This document shows, piece by piece, positions 62,976 to 64,000 of a stretch of 64,000 nucleotides of DNA. Source of the DNA: Robiginitalea marina (GTDB lineage Bacteria; Bacteroidota; Bacteroidia; Flavobacteriales; Flavobacteriaceae); NCBI RefSeq assembly GCF_024006985.1, contig NZ_JAMXIB010000006.1, positions 62,001-126,000 on the forward strand. The letters run 5' to 3'. The stretch's first letter is position 1. Every line of letters starts with the position of its first letter. Under the pieces are notes generated by a model. That model made no database searches, was not told where the DNA came from, and saw only the letters and a program-made list of their open reading frames with translations. A program made the translations under genes and the position numbers.

Positions 62976-64000
62976 GGGCCTTACGAAAACCAATACGATC
63001 CTTCCGGAGTATCGCCGGAGCCGGGTTCCTGCTGATGCTCCCCATCCCGCTGGCGGCCCAATCTTCCCTGACCCTGGACCAATGTTTTGAACAGGTCGCC
63101 GTGCAATATCCGCTCGCTGGGAATACGACCCTTTACGAAGATCAATTGGCGCTCGATCTCGAGGCGCTCGATAAAGACCGGCTGCCAAAACTGGACCTCA
63201 ACGCCCAGGCCACGTATCAGTCTGAGGTGACCCGGGTGCCCCTGGCCATTCCCAATGTTTCCATCGAGCCCCCAAACAAGGACCAGTACCGCGCTTCCCT
63301 CGAGGTGAACCAGTTGCTATATGACGGCGGACGTATCAGTGCATCGAAAAAACTAAGCGCAGCGGCCACCCGGGTGAACCAGCAAGAGGTCGCGGTAACC
63401 CTGTATACGCTTAAAACCCAGGTGACAGAACTCTACCTGTCTGCCTTGCTGTTACAGGAAAGGAAAAAATTGTTGGAGTCCAAGCAAACGCAACTCGAAT
63501 CCCAACTGGAAGAGGTCAGGGCCGGGGTGCGCTTCGGCGCCTTGCTTCCGGCTTCTGCAGATGCCCTCGAAGTGGAACTCCTGAAGGTCCAGCAGCAGTT
63601 TTCGGATCTGGATTTTTCCCGTACAGGCGTATTGGACCGGCTTTCGCTCCTGATCGGCACGGCCTTGCCCGAAGACGTGGCGCTCCAGCGTCCGGAGGTC
63701 TTTTTTACGCCCGCTCAGGAATTGAGCCGGCCCGAACTGGCCCTGTTCGAGCTGCAAAAGGATAAAATCGACCGCTCCACGGAAGTGCTCACGAAGTCGA
63801 ATTTGCCCAAAATAAACGCGTTTGCACAGGGAGGTTACGGAAACCCCGGCCTGAATATGCTCGACAATTCCTTCAACACCTTCTTTATCACCGGGCTGCG
63901 GGTACAATGGAACCTGTTTGACTGGAACAAAACCCAAAAAGAAGAACAATCGCAGCAGCTGAATAAGGAATTCATCGAAGCAGAAAAAGAAACCTTTGAC
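62972..64000 (+). CDS. TolC-family outer-membrane efflux protein (partial)
   Basis: 343 codons to the window edge. Signal peptide (LLMLPIPLAAQ) followed by LTLDQCFEQVAVQYPLAGN and long coiled helices (QLLYDGGRI, ERKKLLESKQTQLESQLEE), as in TolC-type channel proteins. Coupled by an ATGA overlap to the TetR gene. An RND or ABC pump and a membrane-fusion protein probably follow to the right. Confidence 0.9.
   Translation, partial: MRALRKPIRSFRSIAGAGFLLMLPIPLAAQSSLTLDQCFEQVAVQYPLAGNTTLYEDQLALDLEALDKDRLPKLDLNAQATYQSEVTRVPLAIPNVSIEPPNKDQYRASLEVNQLLYDGGRISASKKLSAAATRVNQQEVAVTLYTLKTQVTELYLSALLLQERKKLLESKQTQLESQLEEVRAGVRFGALLPASADALEVELLKVQQQFSDLDFSRTGVLDRLSLLIGTALPEDVALQRPEVFFTPAQELSRPELALFELQKDKIDRSTEVLTKSNLPKINAFAQGGYGNPGLNMLDNSFNTFFITGLRVQWNLFDWNKTQKEEQSQQLNKEFIEAEKETFD

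Overview
ORGANISM. The window looks like chromosome of a high-GC member of the Flavobacteriaceae (Robiginitalea-like is my best guess, from recognition only). Reasons: promoters with the Bacteroidetes -7 element TAnnTTTG, DnaE fused to an N-terminal proofreading exonuclease, ribosomal protein S16 with a long Ala/Glu tail, and lineage-typical families (GLPGLI, DUF6090, OmpB-barrel proteins with a carboxypeptidase-regulatory domain). LAYOUT. 1-17.6 kb is GC-rich core chromosome: a UspA fragment, hemN, a GH109 glycosidase divergent from a HexNAc-kinase-like gene and a sugar nucleotidyltransferase, glutaryl-CoA dehydrogenase-like and Rieske oxygenase genes, an amino-acid permease overlapping an amidinotransferase-fold hydrolase, trmN6-rimM-rpsP, dnaE, trxA and a DUF58 gene. 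tRNA-Asp (17773-17846) carries a 7.36 kb integrative element (17827-25182) bounded by a 22-bp direct repeat of the tRNA 3' end. It holds a tyrosine recombinase, a dead IS110 and an AT-rich cargo of a secreted four-Cys peptide, a GLPGLI protein and an outer-membrane barrel. From about 25.7 to 48 kb lies an AT-rich accessory region that looks like an integron-type gene-cassette array. Several genes are flanked by their own private 9-14-nt inverted ends, starting with GTT and ending in ...AAC, and separated by imperfect palindromes. No integron integrase is seen. This region carries an AlbA_2/HATPase protein, an OLD-like ATPase-TOPRIM protein, a MazG plus GIY-YIG/DUF2075/S24 fusion pair, an AraC-controlled redox operon, HigBA, DUF6090 proteins and lipoproteins. 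A repeat of about 220-330 bp ending in a promoter-like TATCTTAG sits directly in front of several of these units. From 48.2 kb GC-rich DNA returns: a penicillin-acylase-family gene, then mixed small genes, several of them broken, then trHb, nadA, a NosA/OprC-like copper receptor operon, and a TetR-TolC efflux operon running off the right end. HOW IT WORKS TOGETHER. hemN and the copper-receptor operon share the same predicted promoter design: an Fnr/Crp-type dyad (TGACAA....TCA) centred 29.5 bp from the edge of a TAnnTTTG element, suggesting one oxygen- or NO-responsive regulon. The best candidates for something undescribed are the cassette array with its promoter-bearing repeat, the MazG/DUF2075 pair as a defence module, and the mobile peptide/GLPGLI/barrel trio. 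All functional calls rest on reading the sequence; no database search was run.
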